Below are positions 63,429-64,000 of a stretch of DNA of 64,000 nt, one piece after another; within the stretch, counting starts at the first letter, position 1, and every line of letters starts with the position of its first letter. The notes under the pieces are model-generated. The model was not told the DNA's origin. It worked only from the letters and a program-made list of their open reading frames with translations, and did no database searches. The position numbers and the translations under genes were made by a program. This stretch comes from Saccharofermentans sp. (GTDB lineage: Bacteria > Bacillota > Clostridia > Saccharofermentanales > Saccharofermentanaceae), in the NCBI GenBank assembly GCA_016292215.1, contig JAEFBB010000007.1, positions 1-64,000 of the forward strand, given 5' to 3'.

Positions 63429-63453
63429 GATGTGATCTCCTTTTATACAACTT

Positions 63454-63492
63454 CCCTGCTGCCAGACGTTCGGGGGCTGTCTGACAGCAGGG
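63454..63492. repeat. Inverted repeat CCCTGCTG-C-CAGAC / GTCTG-A-CAGCAGGG
   Basis: 13 paired bases with one mismatch, loop 63468-63478, between two minus-strand genes of the zinc locus. No T-run on either strand, so it may slow polymerase or stabilise the upstream message rather than end it. Confidence 0.55.
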
Positions 63493-63524
63493 CATCTATT
63501 TGCTGTGGCAGTTGTCTTGTTTTA

Positions 63525-64000
63525 TCAGCCCAAAGCTTCTTTCAAAACGCTCAAGTTGGATTCCATGATGGATAAGTAGGATGCTCCGTTCTTGATGTCT
63601 TCGGAAGTCGTGGACTGCATTGAATCCATAGTGAGGATCTTCTGGTCCTTTGCAGCCGTGTTTTCAACTATCGTCTGCGCGATGCTGTGGTCTTTTCCTT
63701 CGATGGTAAGGACAGCGGGGAGTGATAATTCATCGACCTTGCCTGCTAAGAAAACAATCGTCTCGAAGCTTGCTTCAGACTCAGCTGAGCAGCCTACAAA
63801 AGCAGCATAGTATTCAAGATTATAGTCATCTACGAGATAACGGAAAGGGAAGCGGTCTCCGAACAGGATAGTGTTCTTTGAAGCCGCGCTTACAGCTGAC
63901 TGATAATCTGCATCAAGGGCATTGAGCTTCTCAATGTAAGAAGCAGCGTTTGCTTTATAAGTCTCTGCGTTGGCAGGATCGATCTTCTGGATAGCTTCAG
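63525..64000 (-). CDS. Zinc ABC transporter substrate-binding protein (partial, N-terminus beyond window)
   Basis: 158 complete codons to the window edge. Contains FGDRFPFRYLVDDYNLEYY, CSAESEASFETI and a C-terminal DIKNGASYLSIMESNLSVL, matching the C-terminal half of ZnuA/AdcA zinc-binding proteins; the 'H-FRY' metal-site strand is included. The His-rich loop would lie upstream. The lipoprotein at 62847 follows on the same strand. Confidence 0.8.
   Translation of the reverse strand, partial: EAIQKIDPANAETYKANAASYIEKLNALDADYQSAVSAASKNTILFGDRFPFRYLVDDYNLEYYAAFVGCSAESEASFETIVFLAGKVDELSLPAVLTIEGKDHSIAQTIVENTAAKDQKILTMDSMQSTTSEDIKNGASYLSIMESNLSVLKEALG

Overview
The window looks like a chromosomal segment of a Gram-positive, anaerobic member of the Clostridia (Lachnospiraceae/Oscillospiraceae-like; the exact genus cannot be fixed from this piece). 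Reasons: Clostridia-typical families (CD1871A-type CXXC miniprotein, AmmeMemoRadiSam genes, HydE, DUF6273/LRR lipoproteins, a Bce-type peptide-resistance module, a DUF6472-like miniprotein), many lipobox lipoproteins, GG-rich Shine-Dalgarno sites, moderate base composition, and no outer-membrane genes. No tRNA, rRNA, CRISPR array, insertion sequence, phage gene or replication origin was recognised. Coding density is very high; no gene-free stretch exceeds 300 bases.

Layout. 0.1-7.8 kb: a TPR membrane protein (-), then a forward run with a thioredoxin lipoprotein, a CD1871A miniprotein, a polyferredoxin membrane protein, a NUDIX hydrolase and a fused Memo-AMMECR1 protein with its radical SAM partner. 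7.9-10.1 kb: a zinc-ribbon membrane protein and an SPFH protein. 10.7-14.5 kb (-): a hybrid histidine kinase and an OFA-family transporter. 14.6-17.6 kb: small hypothetical and lipoprotein genes. 17.6-25.1 kb: an M13 metallopeptidase lipoprotein, a FtsX-type ABC transporter and a LytTR/GHKL two-component pair. 25.1-29.3 kb: a lipoprotein, a repeat-tailed zinc-ribbon protein, a Na/Pi cotransporter and an acetyltransferase. 29.3-33.9 kb (-): a complete bceRS-bceAB cassette with a BceR-type operator. 33.9-42.5 kb: phosphodiesterase, membrane acyltransferase, a cluster of GNATs including a truncated one, a large pyruvate/PEP-binding protein, a CAT-like enzyme and an alpha/beta hydrolase. 42.6-49.1 kb: an EAL protein with a zinc-ribbon tail, a metallo-beta-lactamase fusion and a second hybrid kinase. 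49.1-54.3 kb: a TetR-hydrolase pair divergent from a five-gene small-molecule operon that includes a nitrilase-DUF4298 fusion. 54.4-57.5 kb: an AT-richer patch with a solute-binding lipoprotein. 57.5-64 kb: GNAT, HydE, lipoprotein, zinc-ribbon protein, methyltransferase, and the end of a zinc-uptake locus (-).

Themes. (i) Membrane sensing is heavy: two hybrid kinases, two ABC transporter/two-component modules and an EAL phosphodiesterase. (ii) Proteins with zinc-ribbon ends recur; three carry a similar C-terminal Pro/Ala/Gln/Val linker plus zinc ribbon on unrelated bodies. (iii) Several transcription units appear leaderless: TATAAT-N6-ATG occurs three times, and a TTGAGG-17-TAGAAT promoter lies 7 bases before another start codon. 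(iv) All six convergent gene junctions overlap or are separated by 4 bases or fewer, leaving no room for separate terminators.

All family assignments come from reading motifs, with no database search. Start codons were chosen from Shine-Dalgarno spacing, signal peptides and overlaps.
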